Shown here: in pieces, positions 1-5,905 of the stretch
Layout of the letters: each line of letters opens with the position of its first letter
How positions within the stretch are numbered: position 1 is the first letter of the stretch
The notes under the pieces: model-generated
The model's database searches: none
What the model was told of the DNA's origin: nothing
What the model saw: the letters and a program-made list of their open reading frames with translations, nothing else
NCBI GenBank assembly: GCA_903835325.1
Contig: CAILMU010000010.1
Span: forward strand, 1-9,840
DNA from: an uncultured Microcaldota archaeon
GTDB taxonomy: Archaea; Micrarchaeota; Micrarchaeia; Anstonellales; Bilamarchaeaceae
Reading direction: 5' to 3'
DNA: 9,840 bases
Made by a program: the position numbers and the translations under genes

Positions 1-520
1 AGTGCTCCTGGTCCTCGCATTCGTGGCATTCATTTACAACCGCCTGGTCACATTGCGCAACCGCGTGGCGAACGCATGGGCCCAGATAGATGTCCAGCTG
101 AAGCGCCGCTACGACCTCATCCCGAACCTTGTCGAGACTGTCAAGGGATACATGAAGCACGAGGCCGGCACATTGGAGAATATCACCAAGTACCGCGCCC
201 AGCTGGTGAGTGGCACTGTCGAGGAGAAGGCGCAGGCGAACAACATGCTGAGCCAGGCCCTCAAATCCATCTTCGCGGTCGCAGAGAGCTACCCGAACCT
301 GAAGGCCAACGAGAACTTCATGATGCTCCAGGAGGAGCTTGCAGGGACCGAGAACAAGATATCCTACATCAGGACAGCCTACAACGACGCTGTCCTGGAA
401 TACAACACGGCTATCGACACTGTCCCGAACAATATCCTGGCAGGTGTCCTGGGATTCTCGCACAGCGCCTATTTCCAGACCGCAGAGGCCGAGAAGGAGC
501 CTGTCAAGGTCAAGTTCTGA
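1..520 (+). CDS. lemA: LemA family membrane protein (5' end outside window)
   Basis: LemA proteins are small membrane-anchored proteins with a helical domain; their biochemical role is unclear, but they are often encoded next to HtpX-type proteases. The visible 172 residues begin inside a hydrophobic N-terminal segment (VLLVLAFVAFIY). The family signature follows: NAWAQIDVQLKRRYDLIPNL at about residues 24-43, then VETVKGYMKHE and a long helical region. The conserved FSHSAYFQ-type C-terminal segment is present and the protein ends at a TGA at 518-520. The reading frame is open to the window edge. The GTG at position 2 lies inside the membrane segment, so the real start is probably 10-20 codons upstream. 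htpX follows after 26 bases on the same strand, so the two are likely one operon. Family assignment is strong; molecular function is not known. Confidence 0.93.
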   Translation, partial: VLLVLAFVAFIYNRLVTLRNRVANAWAQIDVQLKRRYDLIPNLVETVKGYMKHEAGTLENITKYRAQLVSGTVEEKAQANNMLSQALKSIFAVAESYPNLKANENFMMLQEELAGTENKISYIRTAYNDAVLEYNTAIDTVPNNILAGVLGFSHSAYFQTAEAEKEPVKVKF

Positions 521-546
521 GAAATACGCCGTAAAGGCCGATCCGG

Positions 547-1440
547 ATGGCCGAACACATAAGTTTCTTCGACGCGATAGATGCCAACAAGCGCAATTCG
601 GTCATCCTCATCGCTGTCATGTTCGCGATCTTCCTGGCTATGGTCGTCGCATTCTCATATATCTTCGATCTGGGGTACTGCGGGCCAATCCTAGGTTTCT
701 TTGCGCTCCTGGTCTACGCTTTGATCGTATTCTACCAGGGCGATCAGATAATCCTGTCTTTGAGCGGCGCCAAGCAGGTCTCTGAGAAAGACCAGCCTTT
801 CCTCTACAATGTCGTGGAGGGTCTCTCGCTCGCCTCGCAGATACCTGTTCCGAAGGTCTATATCGTGGATGACCCGAGCCCGAACGCCTTCGCGACCGGG
901 CGCGACCCGCAGCATGCGTCTTTGGCCGTCACAAGCGGACTGCTTTCCATGATGAAGCGGGAGGAGCTCGAGGGCGTTGTCGCCCATGAGATTTCCCACA
1001 TAGCGAACTACGACATCCGCTTCTCGATGATAGCGGTCGTGTTCGTGGGCGCAATCGCGCTTCTCGGGGATTTCGCATGGCGCATGATGTGGATGGGTGG
1101 CGGCGGCAGCAGGCGCGACCGCGGAGGGGGCGCCGGAATCTTCCTGCTGATAGCCCTCGTGTTCGTGATACTCTCGCCAATCTTCGCGGAATTCGTCCGT
1201 TTCGCCATCTCCCGCCAGCGCGAATACCTGGCCGATGCCAACGGAGCCAGGCTCACAAGATACCCCCCGGGCCTCGCAAGCGCATTGAACAAGATAAAGG
1301 CGGCCGGCATCCCCACAAAAAGCGCGAACGATACGACTGCGCCATTATATTTCTCGAACCCGTTCCCCTCCAAGATAGGTTCGCTCTTCGCCAGCCACCC
1401 GCCGATAGACGAGCGCATCAAGCGCCTTCAGGCGATGTGA
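547..1440 (+). CDS. htpX: HtpX-like membrane zinc metalloprotease (M48 family)
   Basis: An M48-family integral-membrane endopeptidase that, in characterised relatives, degrades damaged or misassembled membrane proteins with the active site on the cytoplasmic side. The 297-residue length is typical. The HEISH zinc-binding motif is at 147-151 (H147, H151 ligands, E148 catalytic) and the third ligand is E226 in REYLADANGARL. Hydrophobic segments are at about 19-38, 47-64, 159-175 and 197-215. A Gly/Arg-rich stretch (about 184-196) joins the last two. The conserved SPNAFATGRDP segment is at about 111-121. The ATG at 547 has no clear Shine-Dalgarno site. It lies 26 bases behind lemA, a pairing found in many bacteria and archaea, and is probably co-transcribed with it. 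Family and catalytic competence look secure; substrates are unknown. Confidence 0.96.
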   Translation: MAEHISFFDAIDANKRNSVILIAVMFAIFLAMVVAFSYIFDLGYCGPILGFFALLVYALIVFYQGDQIILSLSGAKQVSEKDQPFLYNVVEGLSLASQIPVPKVYIVDDPSPNAFATGRDPQHASLAVTSGLLSMMKREELEGVVAHEISHIANYDIRFSMIAVVFVGAIALLGDFAWRMMWMGGGGSRRDRGGGAGIFLLIALVFVILSPIFAEFVRFAISRQREYLADANGARLTRYPPGLASALNKIKAAGIPTKSANDTTAPLYFSNPFPSKIGSLFASHPPIDERIKRLQAM

Positions 1441-1473
1441 TGCCGGCATTCGCTGCTTGGCCCCCTGTGCATT

Positions 1474-1483
1474 CTTTTATTAT
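1474..1483 (+). promoter_or_regulatory. TATA-like box of the transglutaminase-like gene
   Basis: CTTTTATTAT is the most AT-rich stretch in the 72-base gap after htpX. Its centre is about 34 bases before the ATG at 1513, which would give a start site only a few bases ahead of the coding region. The same T-rich tract may also help end the lemA-htpX transcript. Judged by position and composition only. Confidence 0.4.
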
Positions 1484-1512
1484 CTTTCCGTGGCGAACTA
1501 GCCAATTGATCG

Positions 1513-2883
1513 ATGATGACCAGGAACCGACATGCTCTATACGCCCTCATCCCAATCATTCTGTTCATCCTCTCAGCCCAGCCTCTTTTCGCCGCCAATT
1601 TCGGCAGATCCCTCATCAGGATCGAGCGGACCTGGACAGTCCTCTCCCCGCAAGGGAGCCACATCGATTTCGACGGCGCCCTGGTCCTGAACGACAGCAA
1701 TCAGCATGTCGTATCGATAGCGACGGAACCGCCTATGGACATCGCGGTCAAGGACGACGGGAGCATCCGCCTGCATTACAGCGGCATCATGAACGCGCCC
1801 CAAATGAAGCTGAAAGGGACTGCTGTGGTGGATGTCGATTACGATACGGATTTATCGGCCGACCCGCCCCTGCCACCTGCTCAAACTGCCCTGAATTTCA
1901 CCAATATCACTATGCCGGATGAACCGATAAGGCTCCAGGCGAAGGCGCTTTCGCAGGGCGACTCCACCCTCAGCACCATCAGGAACCTGGTCGACTGGGT
2001 GCACAACGATATCGCCTACAACATCTCATGCTGGGACCAGACATACCCGGCGGCAGAGGTATTCCAGCTCCGCCAGGGCGTCTGCGTGGAATATTCCCAC
2101 CTCCTCATCTCCATGGCCCGCTCGTTAGGCCTCGACACGAGGTATGTCGGCGGCTATGTCTATAGCAATTCATGGCAGCCTCATGCCTGGGTCGAGATAA
2201 TGGTGCCTGGCTACGGCTGGCTGCCTGCCGACCCCACTTTCGACCAGGCAGGCATCCTCGACAGCAGCCATATCGGCGTGAGCGAAGGAGAGGACCAGGC
2301 CTCGAATTTCGACCTCCTCCTCTCAGAGCAGGCCGGGGCTGTGCTCGAGGCCGACGATGTCCTCGAAATAATGTCTTCCGTCCCTGATCCCAAAGGGGCA
2401 TCCATCTCGATGGCTTTCGACAACAACACGTATGTCGTCACGACCTCGATAAACAACAGCAATCCGAGGTTCGTCTTCGGATTGTACGACATGGCTACGC
2501 AGGACGGCTACCTGTCGGGCGAGAGGGCGCTCCTGCTCCTCCAGCCTTCGGCGGGGAACGACCGTTTCTATATCCTCAACCGCACTATCCTGAAACCGAA
2601 TTTCATCTACGACATCCCCCTTCAGGCGGATTTCAACGATGCGCACGCCGACCTCTCGATAGAGATAGCCCCGCCTTCGCCGTCTTCTCCTTCCCAGGCA
2701 GCAGAGCCCGAGGCGCCCCAATGCCTTCTCCCTGCAGTCCTGCTCCTGATGGCTGTCCTTGCCGTGGTGGTGCCATGGGCGCTTTCCGAGTTCATATCCG
2801 TCCGGAGGCTCCCGCGCCTCGGGTTCCCCAAGTTCTTGAAGGGGAGAGACAAAGCACGACGTATGGGAAAGCTTCGACATTAA
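1513..2883 (+). CDS. Secreted, membrane-anchored transglutaminase-like protein
   Basis: This 456-residue protein has an N-terminal signal peptide (basic MMTRNRH, hydrophobic core to about residue 26, likely cleavage near A27/A28). A transglutaminase-core (TGc) papain-like domain lies at roughly 140-250. The triad is visible: C191 in GVCVEYSHLL, H224 in QPHAWVEI and D240 in PADPTFDQ. A beta-rich region follows, then a Pro/Ser/Glu linker, one membrane helix at about 404-424 and a 29-residue basic cytoplasmic tail. The bulk therefore faces outside, tethered at the C-terminus. Proteins with this fold act as proteases, amidases or crosslinking enzymes; which applies here cannot be read from sequence. 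Two ATGs are adjacent (1513, 1516). It follows lemA-htpX on the same strand but behind its own TATA-like box, so joint envelope maintenance is an inference. Confidence 0.85.
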   Translation: MMTRNRHALYALIPIILFILSAQPLFAANFGRSLIRIERTWTVLSPQGSHIDFDGALVLNDSNQHVVSIATEPPMDIAVKDDGSIRLHYSGIMNAPQMKLKGTAVVDVDYDTDLSADPPLPPAQTALNFTNITMPDEPIRLQAKALSQGDSTLSTIRNLVDWVHNDIAYNISCWDQTYPAAEVFQLRQGVCVEYSHLLISMARSLGLDTRYVGGYVYSNSWQPHAWVEIMVPGYGWLPADPTFDQAGILDSSHIGVSEGEDQASNFDLLLSEQAGAVLEADDVLEIMSSVPDPKGASISMAFDNNTYVVTTSINNSNPRFVFGLYDMATQDGYLSGERALLLLQPSAGNDRFYILNRTILKPNFIYDIPLQADFNDAHADLSIEIAPPSPSSPSQAAEPEAPQCLLPAVLLLMAVLAVVVPWALSEFISVRRLPRLGFPKFLKGRDKARRMGKLRH

Positions 2884-2886
2884 AAG
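2879..2886 (+). promoter_or_regulatory. TATA-like box of the geranylgeranyl reductase gene
   Basis: ATTAAAAG overlaps the TAA stop (2881-2883) of the preceding gene. Its centre is 28 bases before the ATG at 2911, the distance expected for a leaderless archaeal transcript, and no Shine-Dalgarno site precedes that ATG. This suggests the lipid gene can be transcribed separately despite the 27-base gap. Confidence 0.45.
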
Positions 2887-2910
2887 ATCTTCTCATCATC
2901 GGTCCTTCCT

Positions 2911-3984
2911 ATGCGCAGGATACACATCATAGGCGCAGGCCCCTCCGGCTCGATTGCCGCTATTTGCGCCTTAAGGAGCGGAGCCGATGCCGTGATATCC
3001 GAGGAGCATCCGCAGGCGGGGCTTCCGGAGAACTGCTCCGGCCTGTTCTCCATCGACGGCCTCAGCGCATTGCAGCCATTCGTCGATCAAAGGAAGATCA
3101 TGCTCAAGCCTATCCATGGAGCGATCATTGATTTCTGCGGCGAGAGGATAACAGTGCGGAGGAAAGAGCCTGTGGCTTATGTATGCGACCGCTCGAAGAT
3201 GGATCGGCTCCTTTGCGAGAAGGCGGAGGATACAGGCGCCAAGATAAATTTCAACGAGCGCATCCGGGACTCATTCCACAGCCAGGACATCATCGCGGCC
3301 GACGGCCCCTTGTCCGGGGCAGCCCGGCATTTCGGCTTCCCCAAGATCAGGGGATTCGCGGCGACGCTCCAGGCGCGCTTCAAGCACCGCTCTGAGCAAA
3401 GCGATATGGTCGAATTATTCTTCTCGAACTCCCGCTTCCCCGGATTTTTCGCATGGGTGATACCGCGGAGCGAAGACGAGGCCGAATTCGGCGTCGGGGT
3501 TGAAGTCCCGGCCCGCGCAGGGGAAGCATGGAACAGGCTCCTCAGGATGAAGAGGATCGCCGATGCGCCCAAACCGAAAGGCGCCGTCATACCGCTCGAG
3601 GCCCGGGCGCAGAGCGCAAAACGCGTCGGCGCCCGCAATGTGCTTCTTGTCGGCGACGCGGCGGGGCAGGTGAAATCCACGACCGGTGGCGGCGTGGTAT
3701 TCGGGGCCGGATGTGCAGCCATCGCCGGAATCCGTTCCGATGACCCGCTCCGTTACGAGCTGGAGTGGCGGCTGCGATACGGGGCCGACCTCGCTATGCA
3801 CAGCTGGCTGCATAACTATCTTGCCGGCCTGGATGATCGGGGGATGGCTTCCTTGGGCAGGAGGCTGAATAAGCTGAACATGGACGATTACCTATCTATG
3901 AACGGCCACATGGACAAACCGACCAATATGATGGGTCCGGACCTCATGGCGCATATTCTAAAAAATTTTGCAGAAATTTTTTAG
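2911..3984 (+). CDS. Geranylgeranyl reductase family flavoprotein
   Basis: An FAD-dependent oxidoreductase of the geranylgeranyl reductase (GGR) family, which in archaea saturates the isoprenoid chains of ether lipids. Family landmarks appear in order: the N-terminal dinucleotide-binding motif GAGPSG at residues 8-13; the PxxC-type motif LPENCSG with C42; ADGPLSGAAR at 130-139; the FAWVIPRSEDEAEFGVGV segment at 180-197, matching the family's substrate-side W-P-G-G pattern; and the second FAD motif GDAAGQVKSTTGGG at 248-261. At 357 residues it is somewhat shorter than common GGRs (about 390-400). The next gene is GGGP synthase, which supports a role in membrane lipid synthesis. Its last codons form part of an inverted repeat that includes the first base of the stop codon. 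The family contains paralogues with other isoprenoid substrates, so the exact substrate is inferred. Confidence 0.87.
   Translation: MRRIHIIGAGPSGSIAAICALRSGADAVISEEHPQAGLPENCSGLFSIDGLSALQPFVDQRKIMLKPIHGAIIDFCGERITVRRKEPVAYVCDRSKMDRLLCEKAEDTGAKINFNERIRDSFHSQDIIAADGPLSGAARHFGFPKIRGFAATLQARFKHRSEQSDMVELFFSNSRFPGFFAWVIPRSEDEAEFGVGVEVPARAGEAWNRLLRMKRIADAPKPKGAVIPLEARAQSAKRVGARNVLLVGDAAGQVKSTTGGGVVFGAGCAAIAGIRSDDPLRYELEWRLRYGADLAMHSWLHNYLAGLDDRGMASLGRRLNKLNMDDYLSMNGHMDKPTNMMGPDLMAHILKNFAEIF
3960..3982 (+). repeat. AT-rich inverted repeat at the 3' end of the reductase gene
   Basis: AAAAAATTT (3960-3968) and AAATTTTTT (3974-3982) are exact reverse complements with a 5-base centre (TGCAG). The right arm ends in the first base of the TAG stop. 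In RNA this gives a weak all-A/U hairpin ending in a U run, compatible with a terminator. It also encodes the C-terminal KNFAEIF, so part of the symmetry could be chance in an AT-rich stretch. Confidence 0.5.
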
Positions 3985-3985
3985 C

Positions 3986-4004
3986 CATGGTGCATTGCAC
4001 CATG
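3986..4004. repeat. Perfect 19-base palindrome between the two lipid genes
   Basis: CATGGTGCA (3986-3994) and TGCACCATG (3996-4004) are exact reverse complements around a single T. The element begins two bases after the reductase stop codon. As DNA it resembles a dimeric-regulator operator. As RNA it could form a 7-bp stem with a 5-base loop and act as a terminator or processing hairpin. The sequence alone does not decide between these. Confidence 0.6.
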
Positions 4005-4021
4005 CAATAAAAAACATTGCA
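4003..4021. promoter_or_regulatory. Dyad enclosing a TATA-like box upstream of GGGP synthase
   Basis: TGCAAT (4003-4008) and ATTGCA (4016-4021) are exact inverted arms around AAAAAAC, with ATAAAAAAC being the best TATA-like sequence before GGGP synthase. A protein bound to these arms would cover the box. ATTGCA also occurs inside the preceding palindrome (3994-3999). A start site near 4038 would leave about a 40-base leader carrying the GTGATC ribosome-binding site. The promoter role is inferred from position and composition. Confidence 0.4.
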
Positions 4022-4067
4022 GGCATTGTCTGAATCAGGGAAAGCATAACCTCAGAAGCTGATATGT

Positions 4068-4073
4068 GCGTGA
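4068..4073 (+). promoter_or_regulatory. Possible Shine-Dalgarno site supporting the ATG at 4078
   Basis: The bases around 4068-4074 (GCGTGATCC) contain GTGATC, complementary to the GATCAC part of the usual archaeal 16S 3' end, a few bases before the ATG at 4078. This favours that start over the in-frame GTG at 4066 or the later ATGs at 4087, 4099 and 4114. The spacing is short, so the call is tentative. Confidence 0.35.
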
Positions 4074-4077
4074 TCCT

Positions 4078-4881
4078 ATGAAGACCATGAACGAACGGAT
4101 GAATCCGTCTGCATGGATGGGCAAGACCGAGCGCCACATCCTCGAAAGCCTGGATAAGAACGGCGCGCTCCTTTTCGCGCTCATCGACCCCCTCGACTAC
4201 CAGTCGCTCGACCATGCTGTCAAGACTGCAAAGAACGCAGACGAAGCCGGGGCGGATGTGATTTTGATAGGAGGAAGCACCGGAGTCCAGGGCGAGATGC
4301 TCGATGTCGTGACAAAGGACATCAAATCAGTCGTATCGAAACCCGTGGTGCTGTTCCCAGGGAACATCGGGACGGTCACTAAATACGCAGATGCGGTCTA
4401 TTTCATGTCCATGCTGAACTCGCGCAACACCTATTGGATGAGCGAGGCGCAGATGCTGGCCGCGCCAACGGTCAAATACTCGAAGATAGAGCCTCTCCCG
4501 ACGGCTTATGTCGTGGTGGAGCCTGGAGGGACTGTCGGCTGGGTAGGCGATGCCAAACGCATCCCGAGGAACAAGCCCAAGATAGCGGCAGCATTCGGCC
4601 TGGCGGCCCAGTACATGGGTTTCCGCTTCTTCATAACCGATGCAGGGAGCAACCCTGCCGAAGGCCATATCCCGCTCGAGATGGTCAGCGCTGTCCGTTC
4701 AGCGATAACAATCCCCTATATAGCGGCAGGGGGCATCAGGACTCCGGATGAGGCGAAATCCGTCATAAAAGCAGGAGCAGACATCATACAGGTCGGCACA
4801 GCGTTCGAGAGGGGCGGGTCGGTAGAGAAGATAAGAGATATGGTAAAAGCGGTCCGGGAAGGCGCGAAATCGAGAGCGTGA
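4078..4881 (+). CDS. Geranylgeranylglyceryl phosphate synthase (GGGP synthase)
   Basis: This prenyltransferase joins geranylgeranyl diphosphate to sn-glycerol-1-phosphate, forming the first ether bond of archaeal membrane lipids. The (beta/alpha)8 barrel is recognisable. Numbered from ATG 4078 it shows: ALIDPLD with the metal-ligand Asp at D37; IGGSTG at 64-69; VVLFPGN at 90-96; a VEPGGTVGWVGDAKRIPRNK segment at about 147-166, typical of the larger group II enzymes; FFITDAGSNP at 184-193; and the phosphate-binding AAGGI at 216-220, then GADIIQVGT. The usual Glu of the Y-L-E-A-G-S motif is Asp here (D188). Length is 267 residues from this start; in-frame starts at GTG 4066 and ATG 4087, 4099 and 4114 also exist, and the conserved fold needs only the last. 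It follows a geranylgeranyl-reductase-type gene of the same pathway. Confidence 0.94.
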   Translation: MKTMNERMNPSAWMGKTERHILESLDKNGALLFALIDPLDYQSLDHAVKTAKNADEAGADVILIGGSTGVQGEMLDVVTKDIKSVVSKPVVLFPGNIGTVTKYADAVYFMSMLNSRNTYWMSEAQMLAAPTVKYSKIEPLPTAYVVVEPGGTVGWVGDAKRIPRNKPKIAAAFGLAAQYMGFRFFITDAGSNPAEGHIPLEMVSAVRSAITIPYIAAGGIRTPDEAKSVIKAGADIIQVGTAFERGGSVEKIRDMVKAVREGAKSRA

Positions 4882-4903
4882 CGAAAACGAGAGCGTGAAG
4901 AAC

Positions 4904-4911
4904 AAAAAAAA
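4904..4911 (-). terminator. T-run terminator of the cation transporter gene
   Basis: Eight A on the plus strand, read as T8 on the minus strand, about 80 bases past the stop of the minus-strand transporter gene. Archaeal polymerases often stop in such T-runs. No strong hairpin precedes it. Its position, beyond the terminator facing the other way, means the two convergent transcripts would overlap in their 3' ends. Confidence 0.45.
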
Positions 4912-4945
4912 TACGCGCGCGAGCGAACCGCCCGATTCGATTTCA

Positions 4946-4967
4946 TTTTTCGATTTGTTATTTTTTT
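4946..4967 (+). terminator. T-rich terminator of the GGGP synthase gene
   Basis: Clustered T-runs (T5 at 4946-4950, then TTATTTTTTT to 4967) lie 65-86 bases after the GGGP synthase stop; a further T8 at 4986-4993 could act as backup. No stable stem is obvious, as is usual for archaeal intrinsic terminators. The 110-base gap holds no gene-sized open frame. Confidence 0.55.
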
Positions 4968-4991
4968 AGGTAGGTCCGATACGAATTTTTT

Positions 4992-5843
4992 TTAATCAGG
5001 CTCTATATGGATGCTGACCTCTTTCACCTGGGGGACCTCGTTCAAAATCCTCTTCTCTATCTCGTGCGAGATGGTGTGGGCCTCCTTGACCGGCATCTCA
5101 TGCGGGACATGGATATGCACATCCACGAGGATCCTGCTCCCCGCCATCCTCGCCCTGAGCTTATGGTATCTGGTTATCCTCTTATCAGATTCAAGCACAG
5201 CGCGTATCCTCCCCATCATCTTCCTGTCCGGCGAGAAATCCATGAAGACATAGAACGACTGCAGCAGCAGATGAGCCGAGATGTAGAGCATGACCAGCCC
5301 TACTATTATGGCGCCGACCGGGTCCCCGAAGGAGAAACCGAGCCTGACAAGGACAAGGCCCCCCAGGACCGCTACGGAGCTTATCACATCTGTGGTGAAA
5401 TGCGCGGAATCAGCTTCGAGGGCTGAGCTCCCCTCCTTCTTCGCTATATCGCCGAGATATTTGGATGTCAGGTATGTGACCGGTATCGAAACCAGCATCA
5501 GGGCTATGCCTGCTTCAGAGAATTCGATATTCGCCGGGCCTGAGAGCTTCTGGTACGCCTCGAAAAGCACCACGAACGATGTCCCGGTTATCAGGAGCGC
5601 CTGGAGGAGCGAAGAGAGGTTCTCGAACTTCTCATGTCCGAAACTGTGCGAGTGGTCCTCCGGCTCCTCGGCCTTCCGTATCCCCAGGTAAGCCAGGGCC
5701 GAAGCCAGGAGGTCGAAGAACGAGTGCGCCGATTCTGCCCAGAGGCCGATGCTGCCGGTGATGATAGCGACGATTATCTTGCTGATGAGCAGCCCTATAT
5801 TCACGAATATAGAGACTTTCGCAGCGCCTAGTTTGCCACTCAT
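4992..5843 (-). CDS. Cation diffusion facilitator (CDF) metal transporter, probably zinc
   Basis: A six-helix metal/proton antiporter that would export divalent metal from the cytoplasm. Numbered from the ATG at 5843 (283 residues), helices are at about 8-30, 31-53, 77-98, 110-127, 151-168 and 174-195. The transport site is H40 and D44 in helix 2 (HSFFD) with H148 and D152 in helix 5 (HFTTD), an HD-HD set associated with zinc-selective members. The helix 2-3 loop has D63, H66 and H70 (HSFGHEKFENL), equivalent to the second metal site of YiiP. The C-terminal cytoplasmic dimerisation domain carries VDVHIHVPHE and ends IHIEPD. An in-frame GTG at 5852 exists, but the TATA-like core at 5866-5879 is then too close; the ATG at 5843 is about 29 bases away. 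It is divergent from pyrE. Metal choice is inferred. Confidence 0.92.
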   Translation of the reverse strand: MSGKLGAAKVSIFVNIGLLISKIIVAIITGSIGLWAESAHSFFDLLASALAYLGIRKAEEPEDHSHSFGHEKFENLSSLLQALLITGTSFVVLFEAYQKLSGPANIEFSEAGIALMLVSIPVTYLTSKYLGDIAKKEGSSALEADSAHFTTDVISSVAVLGGLVLVRLGFSFGDPVGAIIVGLVMLYISAHLLLQSFYVFMDFSPDRKMMGRIRAVLESDKRITRYHKLRARMAGSRILVDVHIHVPHEMPVKEAHTISHEIEKRILNEVPQVKEVSIHIEPD

Positions 5844-5865
5844 ATCACACACGTTTCGAATGTCA

Positions 5866-5879
5866 AAGATTTTAATCTT
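5866..5879. promoter_or_regulatory. Palindromic TATA-like core shared by the transporter gene and pyrE
   Basis: AAGATT-TT-AATCTT is a perfect 6-base dyad and the only AT-rich block in the 62-base divergent gap. Its centre (5872.5) lies about 29 bases from the transporter ATG (5843) and 33 bases from the pyrE TTG (5906), suitable for promoting both genes. The TATA-box reading is inferred from spacing and composition. Confidence 0.5.
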
Positions 5880-5896
5880 GCCCTCCTAATCGTTCC

Positions 5897-5902
5897 GGTG
5901 AT
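5897..5902 (+). promoter_or_regulatory. Shine-Dalgarno site fixing the pyrE TTG start
   Basis: GGTGAT, part of the archaeal consensus GGAGGTGATC, ends 3 bases before TTG 5906. The frame is closed upstream by a TAA at 5873-5875, there is no in-frame ATG or GTG in between, and no Met occurs before the conserved N-terminal region, so TTG is the only sensible start. Confidence 0.65.
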
Positions 5903-5905
5903 ATC

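Noticed and set aside
2..4. GTG at position 2 as the start of lemA
   Set aside because: It falls inside the hydrophobic N-terminal segment and the frame is open to the edge; the true start is probably outside the window.
1077..1922. 281-codon plus-strand open frame across htpX and the transglutaminase-like gene
   Set aside because: It overlaps two well-supported genes in another frame and its product is Arg/Pro/His-rich, typical of an out-of-frame reading of GC-rich coding sequence.
4882..4995. Open frame of 37 codons continuing past the GGGP synthase TGA
   Set aside because: The added residues would be a basic stretch then Phe/Ile encoded by the terminator T-runs; no sign of stop-codon recoding, so read as chance.
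5007..5426. Plus-strand open frames opposite the cation transporter
   Set aside because: The minus-strand gene has all family motifs; the opposite frames show none and have no start signals.
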